Source of the DNA: Acanthornis magna
Taxonomy: Eukaryota > Chordata > Aves > Passeriformes > Acanthizidae
Assembly (NCBI GenBank): GCA_036785705.1
Contig: JAWUZG010000970.1
Location: forward strand, 4,746,501-4,810,500
DNA: 64,000 nucleotides
Direction: 5' to 3'
This document shows positions 34,439 through 46,692 of the stretch, in pieces. Positions within the stretch are counted from its first letter, which is position 1. Each line of letters starts with the position of its first letter. The notes beneath the pieces are model-generated. The model had not been told where the DNA came from, ran no database searches, and saw only the letters and a program-made list of their open reading frames with translations. The translations under genes were made by a program, and so were the position numbers.

Positions 34439-37400
34439 CTAAAACAGTACCGGTTTTTAAAATGTTATTGCATAACTAAAATGTAAAGTAAACTTGTTAG
34501 CATCTCTCTGAAAATATCACCTTTTTTTCAGCAGTGAGTGGGACTCTAAGACGGACTTAGGCTAACGACTGCAGGAAATCTTATCACTTCAGGATGATGG
34601 GCCAGGGTCACGGCTTGAGCTAAGATTTTTAAATCAAGTTGAGCCCTCAGGTGAGCACCTGAAGACCAAATGGTAAGTAAAGCCTGATTTGCACAGTTTC
34701 TGCAGTTTCAGCACAGTATTTGTTGTTGCCATTGGATTTTCCATTTTATTTTCTTCCTTGCTGGAACACGTATCATCATCTGTAGCTACTAACATTTGAC
34801 AGATTCTGAAATATGTATTCTCCAGAATATCATTAGTATTTTTATGCCTACAAAACTTAACTCACACTGCAAAGCTTCAGCACACTACTTATAAATAGAT
34901 TATTTTGCAATCAATGTAAGAGATAAAGACCAAGGATAAAATCTAGCCCTTATGGGCTCTGACAGAGACAAAAAAAATCTCCAGGCTATTTTCCAATGAA
35001 CTCCAAGAAAATTAGGCAGCAATTAATTTTGAAAACAAAAAAAAAAAAATACAGTAAGAAACATTAAAAGCAACCATTTGTTCAAGGAAGGGTCTGAAAT
35101 CCCAGTGTGTATAATTGATTCGACTAAAAATTTGTTTAATAAATGAAGTCACATCTACTTAAGAAAAATATTTTAAAACAAACAGTGATGTTTTCTTACT
35201 TGATTTGATATACTTATTTGATTTGAGTCAGGCAACCAATAGTCATAGATAGTCTCACAACTTCCATATTGTGGGGAAAGAAAAACACACCTATTTAAAC
35301 CCACCACTGCTTTGTGATGATGATTCAGTGAATGTTCAGGTTTAAAAAAAAAAATTAACTTCTAAAGAATCAATTACTTCAACACTTAAACTCTCTTCAG
35401 GCTGAGAGACTTGATGAGATATATACTTGTATTCCCTTCTTTCCCATACATGCAACAGACTTAACACTCATCAAACTTTAGATAAATGCAACAACTGGTT
35501 AATTAAAAACCCTCTTTTGACCCCACAGTAACACAGTTTATACAAACAGAAATGAGAGCTGGGCTCACACTCTGCAGGGGATTTCTCAGAACTTACACAT
35601 CATCTAGCTCAGTATATCAAAGTTTGATGGCCTAATCCTGAGCATACTCTGGTAGTGTGAGATGGCAAATAACATTTCTTTGAAACCAACTGAAGCTACT
35701 TTGATGAGCTGCAAGGTTAGGGAACTAATGTGTAACTCCTGCAAGTACAGAAACTAATCCAAGAGTTTGAGGCCCAAGGGAATGTATTATAGACTCCTAA
35801 CACTGAGGCCTAAGAAAAACTGTGAGGTTTTGAAAATAGGCTCTTTGCTTCATACCCAAGCATGGCTTTTTGACATGTGTCCTTCTAGAAGGAAATGCCC
35901 AGAAAGGCTAGGTGACTCTTCATGTCTGAACAGCCGTGACTGCAATGTAATTTTTAAACACAACTGAGTATCCTATGAGAATGAAGCTCTTTTCTGAGAA
36001 CTTAATATTCTCCATAACCAACAAATACTTAGATCATGCTCTTCTCAGTGAAAACAGTATTAGCTGAAGACATACCATTCATATATACACACACTTAGAA
36101 GAGTACTGTAAAAATACTGCCCCTAAGCATTACTTGCTTGCACAAAGGAAATACAGTGCAATCTAAGGGCATGTTCAACTAATTTCCTGTCATGTTCTTC
36201 CATCATTCAGTAAAGATGTTAAAAAATGCTGTTATTTCTCATAAGACTTTATTTTAATATACACCACTTAAATCACATGACAAAAAATTTAACCTCCCAA
36301 ATTTTGTGGTGCTCTCACATCAGAAGTTAGACTTTCCAGAAGCATAACTACTGCATCTTTACAACACTGCTTCTCAGAGTTCCAACTTTGTGGCTAAGAA
36401 ACCAAAATAGAGAAAATTAAGGATAAACCCACTATGTTAGGTTTTTCAGATATTTTTAAAATATCCCATTTTTAGGTGCTCAAATAATATTTTAAACAGT
36501 TTCATTTACGTCCATGAGAACTCAGCACTGCTACATATTTTGCATATGGCAACACAAGGCAGTTACTCAAAACATGAGGCACACACAAAAGGTGACCTTT
36601 GACTATTTTGATTGAAGTGGCTTATCCAGAACCACGTGGGAACTGTGTGGCAAATGCAGGAAGAGATTCCCTTCTGGCATTCAACTTCTATAAAAAGGAA
36701 GCCATATTTCTGCAACTTCTTACCTTTTTCACTACTTTTATACTCTGAATCAAATGGATTAAGAATTTGACAGACAACAACCTGGTGCACAAGGGACTAA
36801 ATGCCCTCCTAATGATCAGTCAAGTCTATCCTGCATGCTTCAGGAAGAGGGTACAGCAGAAAGACTGTTACCTGTTTTAAAAATATCACAGCGTATATAA
36901 ATTAGAGGTTTTAGATGTTCTAACAGTAAAGTTGATGGTGATTTCTCATGTTGGTGTTGTTCTTATTTATTGTAGCATTTCTAGAAATCAAAGTTCAGGC
37001 ATTGAAAAAGCCTAAACAATTGATGTAGTGCAGTTTAGACAATTCCTCATCTAGGTCTCCAGCAAAAGTGGTGCCTTTGGGCTTGCAAAATTCATAAAGG
37101 ACTTGTGGAATGTGGCAGCAGGTAAAAGCATGCACTGTGTGGGACTCCAGTCCTCTTTACTAATAGCCTCTTTCCACTAACCTTAAAAACACCAAACAGA
37201 AAAGAGTATATCTATGACACTGCCATCAACTTTCTGCTCAAGTGTCTTCGAGAAAGAACTAATTCTCTAAAACAGAGCAGGAGAGCTCCCAGGCAAAAAC
37301 TAGTTGTCAGAATATGTTCATACAGTAAAAACCCCCATACTTCTGGAAACTTGTTATTCCCCATGAGTGGGCTATTTTACCAGAAATGTACTTGAGATTT

Positions 37401-37586
37401 AAGCAGACAACCAGCAGTGGAAATTCTGTAAAGCTAAAGGCAAGCAAAAACAAAACCTCATAATAGAAATTGTTGACTTACCCCCTTTATTACAATTTTT
37501 CTTATCAAGACAATAGTTGCATATTAAATGTGTGTACAGACAAAATCCTGTCATTAACATTAACATACAGGTTTTTTTCAAGACTT

Positions 37587-37623
37587 CTCCACTATAAGCT
37601 CTCCACTATAAGCTCTCCACTAG
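37587..37623. repeat. Short tandem repeat, 14-bp unit
   Basis: The unit CTCCACTATAAGCT occurs twice, followed by a partial third copy (CTCCACTA). Confidence 0.85.
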
Positions 37624-38486
37624 TCATTGCAACAGAGGCAGGCCATGCACAAACATGGCACAGTCATAGACCAGATTTCTCTACAGCCAAAATTTAAAAC
37701 ACACTTCCTATTACAATATTTCTCATACCAAAACACAAGTGCTGTTTCATTTTGAGACTTTCCTATAATATCTGGATATAGAACTCTCTTACACTACATA
37801 TATACTGCATAATTGTGTATACGTGAAAATCACATACTACAAACTGTATTTGAATTGGATTTTCCATTTTACTTCTTCAAAATACATTCCATTTCCCTTT
37901 AGAAAGAATCTACTTTTATAAGATTCCCACAGACCAAAAGCTTGAAAACATTTGTAATTTAGTATAAAAGAGCTACTCCTGACAAAGTTAAAGGGTTGGG
38001 TATGGCTGGTGGTGTGGTGTTTTTTCACTGCAGAGTTTAAAAATTGAAGTAAAAATTTGTCTTGAGACACCAAAGCCAGGCAGTGCACGTTTTCAACTTA
38101 GCAAGAGAGGCAGGAATACAGCTCAATTTCTGATTCAAAGTACACTTTAATTTTAGACGTGTTCATCTGGATGTTTCACTTTCAGTGAATTGGCATTTTG
38201 AAATGTAAAAACATTCCATCGTAAGATTTCCAACCAGTTTTAGTACTTACTTAATAGACACATGCAAGATTTGATTCCTTTCTTGTCTGTTAGGAATTAC
38301 TTCCAAACACATCATATTACCTCAGGCCTTCAATCAGCTGCTCTTCAGTTGCAGAAACCTCTACATGTAGAAAACCTCCCTATAGTATTACAGACATGAA
38401 TGTAATTTCATTCATCTTGGGACAGCCCTCAATATGCCACAAAAGTCTATTTCAATAGAGAATAACAATTAAAATATGGTCATATT

Positions 38487-38605
38487 TAAAAAAAAAATAC
38501 AAAAAAACAACTAAAATCAAACCCAAAACAGCAATAAAAACACACAAAACTTAAAAGTAAATTTAAAAAAAAAAACAACCAAAGAACCACCACCAAAATA
38601 AAAAT
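38487..38605. repeat. A-rich low-complexity tract
   Basis: The plus strand is mainly A with scattered C (AAAAAAACAACTAAAATCAA, AAACACACAAAACTTAAAAG). It may be an eroded poly(A) or an A-rich simple repeat. No retrocopy is visible beside it. Confidence 0.7.
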
Positions 38606-40984
38606 GCCCTACACATTTTATAACTTCTGCTGTTTTATATGTTCATAATAATGAATGTAGAAGCTTTTACCAGATGCTAGGAAATTTTTGCCAGGATGCT
38701 TACAAAATGACTTTCAAAATAAGAGACAATCTGGAGGTTAATGGAAAAAAGAAACAAACTACCACCTTCCTAAGTTTCCACAAATAATAAACTCAGAACA
38801 TCAAATAATTGTCAGCTATCAGATATTTCAATATTCGAATTACTGTAACTTTTTTTTCTGAGACGTATTCAGAAAAATGGCTAAAGGAACTGTAATGGCC
38901 TTCTGGGACAGAAAGACTAAGGTTTCTGTAAAAAATGTTAAATTAATTTTCATAGTGATGCAAAGTCAGGGAAGGGCTGTTAAGGGATGGCCTCTTGCCA
39001 CAGGGTGGAGTTTTGTTATGGTATCCTTTTAGAGTCTGCAGGTGTTTGGCAGGAGCTGAAATCAGGGCCAGCTGTGATATTTCAGCTCCGATATTTCCCT
39101 CCCCATATTTCTCAGAAGTGATGCATCAGGATGATGTCTTACACCTGATGTACTCAACTTGTGTGGTATGACTGTAACTGTTGGGGGGACATGGGGGAAG
39201 TGCCACTGCATGGTTTTCATTTTATTTTCAGCTGACAACATCCATATAGTAAAACTCATCAACATGAATGGGTTCAATATAGTAAAAGACCAGATTACAA
39301 TTTATTAAACTGCCCATTTTTCTGGGTTGTTTTACTGCCTTCTCTATAAGCCAGCCATTTAATTAAACTAAGAACACTGTATAAAAGAATGCTGAAAAAA
39401 ATTACAGTGCAAAAAAGAGGAGGGCAATGTTCTAAATAAAATAAAACCAACAACCATCAGTCTCCTCACTTAACCAGCAAAGATCTTAGCTGTTGCATAC
39501 TTAGTACAGTGCGTACCTGATTTTGTTTTGATTTATCTTTTTGGAGAATTTGGACAGTTTCTATTAAAAATGATATTCTCTTTTAAGTTTGTTTTGTTTG
39601 GAAAGCTTCAAACCACATTTTATTTCATACAAATATTCCCCAGGGCATGTTAAATGGGACCATACTGAGGTCACTCATAAGATTTTTAAATGTTTTAAGA
39701 ATTCTTTTAATGTTTGTACTATCTTGGCCTGGTTAAAAGAGCACATTTTTTAAAAATAGTTTTAAAAACTTTCACTACATAAATTTTTGTTAAAATAGTC
39801 TATACTGTACTATTAAGAGTTTGTAAGAACTTCCACAAACATTCCTTTCCCTCTCACATTTTAAGAAATTTGTTCCCTTAACTAGTCAATCTCCTCTTTC
39901 CCTAGCTGTTTTATCCATATATGCACAAGCACATGCATACATCTATCCACAGACTGATTGACTTAGCAGTGCAAATGCCTGCGGTATTCATTTTAACTTC
40001 ACAAATGAATAAAAGATTATAACCAGTGGGAAAAGTGGACATTTCACTCCATTCATGGAAAAACAGTATCACCTGGCACTCCAACTTAGTAAGAAATTTC
40101 CTGGGTTTTGGCAGCTCACTTGGAGAACGACTGAATCTGTTAATGGTATTAACAAAATGTCCTGGGATCAAAAAATGTGTTGTTTTATCTCAGTTTATAG
40201 AAGAAGTTACATAAACCACTCTCAGCCTTTGGAGTTCTGTGGTCCTTTTCGTTAAAATAAAATTTGAAAACACAACCCACCTTTAGCCACTTGAGTTCCA
40301 TTAGACCATTTCAAATATCTTCTATAGTTCTCTTCCCCCTTCTTCCTCACACTTGTTCTAGTCATCCCTTGTGTTATTCCAGCCCCCTCCCAGGATTTCT
40401 GTCTTCATCTAGTACCAGCCTAGAGCACCCTTTACAGCATTTTTGACAGCTGAGCTGACATCCATGCAGTGCATCTCGGTCACTAATGGTGGAAGACTAT
40501 CCTTACAATGAAAGTTGTCTGCATTAGGGATATAAAAGTCCAAAGATCAAAGAGAAAGATGATGACAATAAATGAAGTAAATAAAATGCTTAGATCCAAA
40601 CCTGAAGGTAACACACAAAATGGAAGATGTCAGCAAAGCCTATATGTTATCTTTTAGAAGTAGATAAGAGTTTGGCTAAATCAAAGTATTACTGGGTTTG
40701 ATGTTTTTCTGGAATCTTCACAATTGTTGAAAGCAAATGGCAATGAGAAGCAGATTACTGTGTTATGATAAATTCTTTAATTTTACTTAACACTGTACAT
40801 GTTGTTATATAGTCTTAGTATGCATGGTTATCAAATTCAAGTAGAATTAGATCTTTCTTAGAATTGTATTTTCTGATTTAAATGGAGTCTGAAAAAAACA
40901 CCACATTATAATGGGAGCATTGGGAAGAATTGTTACAAAGTTTTCATTCTTGATGACTGGGTTCAGGTTTACACATAAGAAGAT

Positions 40985-42034
40985 AGGTGGACTGATGAAT
41001 GGGTGGATGAAGAATTGGTTGGATAGCCACATCCAGAGGGTATGGGTCAATGGCTCAGTGAGACATGATATTGGTGACAAGTGGTGTCCCTCAGGGGCAC
41101 TCACTGGGACCAGGGCTGTTTAATGTCTTCATCAATGACAGACAAAGGGATCAAGTGCACCCTTAGCAAGTTTGCAGATGACATCAAGCTGAGGGAGGCA
41201 GCTGACACACCTGAAGGATAGGATGCCATCCAGAGGGACTCAGACAAGTTCTGGATGTGGGCTGATGGGAACATCACAAGGTTCAACAAAGCCAAGTCCG
41301 AAGTCCTACACCTAGGTTGAGGCAACCCTCAGGATCAATATGGGCTGGGGCATGAGCAGACAGAGAGCAGCACTGCCAAGAAGGAATAGCGGATTTTGGT
41401 GGATAAGCTGGACATGAGCCAGAAATGTGTGCTTGCATCCCAGAAAGCCAAACGTGTCCTAGGCTGCATCAAAGGAAGAGTGACCAGCAGGTCAAGAGAG
41501 AGATCCTCCCCTTTTACTCTGCTCTCATAAGAGCCCACTTGGAGCATTGTGCCCTGCTCTGGGGTCCATAGTATAGGAAGAAGGGAGTTGGAGGAGTCCA
41601 GAAGAGTGCCATGAAGATGATCAGAGGGCTGGATGGAGCACCTCTCCAATAAGAAAAGGCTGAGAGAATTAGGAATGTTCATCCTGGAAAAGAGAAGGCT
41701 CTGGGGAGTCCCTGTTGTGGCCTTCCAGTACCTGAAAGGGAACTATAATGATTTTCAGTGAGGCCTGTTATGATAGGACAAGAGTTAATGATTTTAAACC
41801 GAAAAAGGGTCAATTTAGATTAGCTAAAGTTTTGTACAATGAGGGTAGGAAAACATGAACAGGTTGCCCAGAGAGGTGGTAGATGCACCATCCCTGAATA
41901 TATTCAAGATCAGGCTGGATGGGACTTCTGAGCAACCTGATCTTGTTGAAGATACCGCTGCAGATTGCAGGGTTGTTGGAATAGATGACGTGGGAAAGGT
42001 CCTTTCCAACTCAAAATATTCTACGACTCTATGA
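40985..42034 (+). mobile_element. CR1 LINE, 3' part with reverse-transcriptase end and 3' terminus
   Basis: Plus-strand sequence follows the end of CR1 ORF2: a GWMKNWLDSHIQRVWVNGS-like start, SKFADDIKLREAADTPEG (the FADD catalytic box, near 41166-41210), DKFWMWADGNITRFNKAKS and VLHLG, then the conserved 3' region near 41390-41760. The 3' untranslated part ends in TCCTTTCCAACTCAAAATAT and TTCTACGACTCTATGA, the short terminal repeats of avian CR1. It is 5'-truncated, as is usual for CR1, and contains several stops and frame changes. Confidence 0.88.
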
Positions 42035-43573
42035 AGAATCTTGCTGTGATGAGAATATGTTCTTGGTGGGTGCTGGTTTTTCCCCACTGTACCTGGGATT
42101 TCATAGTGCAGAGGATACCTATATTACAGTCTCTCAGGTAATAAACTTCCCCAGTCAGACAGTGTTGGTCTTTTTTTTTTCCCCTGCTTCCTTTGAACTG
42201 AAAATAGCTGTGAGAAAATGCTTCTTTCAGAAATGAAACAAATTTATAACATGCACAAATATTGGCATTCAATTTCCAATAGCAGTAAGAATGCAGTGTT
42301 CAGGTGCCATGTATCTCAGAGAAGGGTGTAGAAAAGATAATGCTTTTCAAGCAGTTTCATGAGGAAGAGACTAGCATGCCCCTTTATAGGAAAATATTTC
42401 GAAAAACATGCCATATCTAACTTCAAAGCACCATGATATCTTTTATAAATAGGCTAACTAAATCAAGTAATAACCTGACACATATAAATAAATAACAAAT
42501 ACATAATTACAATAATATATGTGTGAAAATAATATTTAGGTGAACTCTAACAAGAACAAGGTAACCAAGCTAACCTCTTTTCAATTTGGGAGGTAATAGC
42601 CCATGACACATAATGTTTTAAAAAGTAGTCCCTTTCAGAGTACACCGGACTTCTTAAAATTCACAGCATCAAAAAGAAGCACAGAATGTTTTTCCAATGT
42701 TGCCCCAAGTAAAGCCAAGTCTGAGTAAAATACTTTAGCTGTATGTTCTTCAAAGCCCAACTTTAATCCCTGAGAAAGTTATGAAGTGAAAAATTTGGCC
42801 CATGCATATTTTACAGCATGATACTACATCATTTTAAGAAGAAAGTGTATTTATTTAATAAAAAAAAATTCTTTCCCTGAATCTGACCTAACAAATATTA
42901 TTTTATGCCTCTAAAATATAATAATAAGATTTATAACAAACGTATTTATTGTAAACATATTCTTTTATGACAGGGACTGTTTTGCCTGTTCTTATTTTCC
43001 AGACACTACAATCAAAGTCATGACAAACACTTCTGACAGCAGACATGGATGTGTACAAAATTGGAAGAAAAAACAAAAGCAGTCAATGATAAATAATTTT
43101 TTTCTGTGATTCTCATTAGTAAAAGTCAACTTAGAGGAGATTCATCACACACTAGAATATCCATAAAATACTCAGATGCACTACTCAAGACAGTATAATT
43201 CAGTTTATCTTGGGCCCTTTAACCCATCCTAAGCCAGAGTGTAAAAAGCAGGGGAGGGATCAGGGAATATGCAGATAATATAACTCTACAGATACTAAAA
43301 TATAAAAATACTGTTTATAATTATAAATGAAACATGGAATACCTACGGTTTCATTCATTATAACAAAATCTATGTTCCCAAGCATATAATTTATTTAAGG
43401 ATCTGTATTTCTTAATCTGACATACTATTGGCTTAAACTCAATCCATCATAAACCTCTCAAATCCCATTTTAAAGTAGCCAATTTCAGGTCAGAGTGGCA
43501 GGAAAAGGGATCATTACTTGGCATTCATAAAACATGTGCAATAATATACAGAAAAGACTTGGTGAGGACCAAC

Positions 43574-43676
43574 CTGAGGATCTGAGAACACCTGCTGCAT
43601 GTTGTTGATTGGGCCATATGGAACCCCACTCCCTTCAAAGAGCTGCAACCATTCGATGGTCGCTTTTTCTGAAAAC
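43574..43676 (-). CDS. SUGCT: SUGCT exon (succinyl-CoA:glutarate-CoA transferase), third of three seen
   Basis: SUGCT is a mitochondrial class III (CaiB/BaiF-type) CoA transferase that moves CoA from succinyl-CoA to glutarate in lysine and tryptophan breakdown; in humans its loss causes glutaric aciduria type 3. This 103-bp minus-strand exon encodes [14 protein letters not shown] and [32 protein letters not shown] is a highly conserved segment of the family. One leading base completes Arg with the exon at 54780-54877. The acceptor is good (TTGCTTTTAG) but the donor is weak (GTTGGT). The exon ends at the Gln codon where known vertebrate SUGCT also has a border. Confidence 0.93.
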
Positions 43677-46627
43677 CTAAAAGCAAACAAGAAGAATGTG
43701 GTTTCAACACTGTGCTTTCAGATTCTAATAAATGTACAGCATGTCTCTTCCCTCTCACTGCTTCCATACTCCTCTCCGCTGATTTCTTCCCAGTCAGTGA
43801 ACAACAGAACAAAAATTTACTATATATGTTCTTCAGAAATGCAAAACCCAAAGACGTAGGGGAAAGAACATCTCTGAACTGACTTCTATTTCTATCTGAT
43901 CATCCGAAGCAATCCAGGACTGATGTAAAGCTAAATTTATCATCAGTTTCAAATAAGGATCAATGGGTTTCCCCCAGTCCTTAATTACACTAATGTGCTT
44001 CACATTTGTTTTCCATTATGTACATATTTAACAACAAAAAGATATAGTGTGAGTATGAGTACCATAAAATACTGCTCATTAAAAGCTGATGTAAAGCACC
44101 ATCAAAAACATACATCAGGATTAGCAAGCGTATTTTTAGGTCAGATAACAAGACTGATTATATATTCATTTGGTTATGGTTGTACAACCTATCCTACAGC
44201 ATGTAGGATGTGCCTATATGTTGGCAAACACTTTTCTCCAGGTCTTTGTATCACATGCAAAAAACTCAGCTTATGTCTTTCTAAGCATTCAGTTTCATAA
44301 CTCGTAGCATCACTATTTCCCCTGTTTGGTTAGATAGTTTTTCTTTCCTCATCTGCCTAGTAGAGTTGAATACATGAAGAAAACACACTGTTGAAACAGA
44401 ACCAATCACTGAGTGATGGTATTTTCTGTAGTCACCTGGGATCCTGAATCAAAGGTGAACTTACTTAGAGATAGTATTTTAAATTTCATGAGGATAAATA
44501 CCACAGAGGTATTTATCACCAGCTTATTAGAAACCAAAGATTGACTTCATGATACATCCAACACTGAAAAGAAATTAGATGCAATTTAAAGACCTGATGG
44601 AAATTAAATTAATAGAAAGCATTAAAAGGGACACTAATTACTGGTATTCTACAGCTACCAGTTTGGTGTTCCTTAAGTGTAATTTGGAACAATGTCAGTA
44701 ACATTCAGCTTTACTTCTAGCACAAGCTGTGGATGGCCCTTTCTCAGAGCTACAAGCTTTATTCCTTAAGTCGACAAATAATTCTAGCAGAAATTGAAAG
44801 AGCAACAAAAAAGAAAAATCAAAATAAAAGGCCTTAAAAGTGCAAAATGTATTATAAAATAAAGCATGACTTGTGAAGAAATTAAGCATAATGTAGCATA
44901 GCTTCTAAAGAAAACAGATACAAGATTACTGCACAGTCTAATTTTATGTAATTTTCTTCATTGAATATTAAAGTGATTTCATGGTAAAGATGTAGTCAGC
45001 CATAAAGATAGTGCTGCTGTTGGACACACCTAAATTGGTCCAGTTTAGTACTCTGTGGCTTTCCATATCTAGAACCAGGTACAGTACAGGAAACTGGAAA
45101 AGTAGAAAGGTAGATAACCTTCCTTCCTCAGTGATTGCAGATATCAGGAAATCATTATTTTAGTCTAAAATACAATTTGTGTTTCCCTTCAGTATTCTCC
45201 ATTTGACAACAATTCTCATAATCCTTATAATTCTTGTTATCCATAGTCTTCTATTATTAAGGTTTGGGGCTCAAAATACTGCATAATGGAAATATGATTC
45301 ACATGAAAAATTATTTCCCATCAGTTACTGATGCTGTTTATATAAAACTATGCTGATCCCAGCTACCGAGAGACTTCATAATTCATGGCCCAACTGCCTT
45401 GGTATAAATGGAAAGCTTTTTCCAGCTACTACTTTTGACACCTCAAATTCCACAATCCAATTTCTAACAAGACAGGACAGCTACAAGAGGAATGTTGGAC
45501 TCACCTTCATAACCATGGTGCTGAAGACCGTGACTAAAAAATTGTTGCAATTCTTAATGTACATATCAGCATTCAATTGATCTGTTAGCAATAAATAAGC
45601 CCCGCTATGTTACACCCCTGCATTCTTTTTAAGAAAGGGTTTATAAATATATTCCTGAGTCTAAAAAAACAAAACTTTTGCATTTAAAGGATAGCCTGAA
45701 AATGAAGTATTTTCAACGGGAGTGTCTATAATCCACATTGCATAACCAGTACGCTACTTCCTGATGTTGTGGTAAATACGGATAATTTTCAAGACGTACA
45801 TTCTTCTTCAGTAACACCATTGAGAGTGACTCAATATGCAGTCGAGTTGTACACGTATGTTGCAGAACACATGTATATGTAAAGAAAAATTTCTATAATT
45901 CTACAAGAATTTCTACAATTTTAGCATGTGCTTAGGCTTTTCCTTCCTATGTAACAGACAAAAAAACCACCACAATTTTGTAGAAAACAAGAGATTGTGT
46001 GTTTTTTAAAGTATCTCTTTTGAATGGATCTAATATTTGTCTTAGTCTTATTCATTAATTTATTTATTGATGGCTGGAGATAATTCCTAAAAGCTCTCAA
46101 CTCAAAGAGGTAAAATCCCACATTCTATTATCCTTGAGGGACACACACAGAATTTCACCTTGAAATCGAAACTCTTGGTCTAACTCTGATGCAGAATAGA
46201 TTCCTTTATTTGTATTAAAGAGAGCATATTGTTATGCAAACTGTTTAAAACCAAAATGGAACATCACCACTGCCAATAAAGGCCTAGTATTCAGATTTTG
46301 AGAGCAACGGCATGCAACTATTTTGCTCATTCAACTATGTTTTATATATTGAAACATCTGCTGTACACCATTAAGGGAGAAATACTGTTTCAAAATCTGA
46401 TAAAAGATAAGGCATGGATTAAAAAATCAGTTTTTACCTCTGATGTCAGCTGTACAAACTTTGATTTTTTTTTTTTTTATGCCAACCAGGATGTATTATT
46501 CCCCCAACTAAATTCAATTTTTGATAATTCTTACGCAAATAAATACCATAACCTTTGCTTAAAATGAAGGGCTGATGTTTCAGTTGCTAAGTATCCATTA
46601 ATAACATGCTCAGCACTCCAAATATAT

Positions 46628-46692
46628 CAAAAACTTCCAAGAAGTAAAAGACTTCCAAAACCTCAACAAAAACTTCCAAGAAGTAAAAGACT
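46628..46692. repeat. Short direct duplication, 39-bp period
   Basis: The 26-bp segment starting CAAAAACTTCCAAGAAGT occurs at 46628-46653 and again at 46667-46692 without a mismatch. This is a recent local duplication in the SUGCT intron. Confidence 0.9.

Larger units (their letters stand above)
34439..43573 (-). other. Stretch between the unrecognised gene's rightmost exon and SUGCT
   Basis: This is 9.1 kb of AT-rich sequence holding a CR1 fragment (40985-42034), an A-rich tract (38487-38605) and a 14-bp tandem repeat (37587-37623). I looked for the next SUGCT exons, which in other vertebrates start VLHNGL and contain MEHPTVGKI, and did not find them. Confidence 0.5.

Noticed and set aside
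41335..41682. 115-codon minus-strand open frame
   Set aside because: It is the antisense shadow of a CR1 LINE that reads on the plus strand.
45488..45535. Possible micro-exon on the minus strand with donor GTGAGTCC
   Set aside because: It would fall between two SUGCT exons that already join perfectly in phase, and it has no convincing acceptor or conserved peptide.
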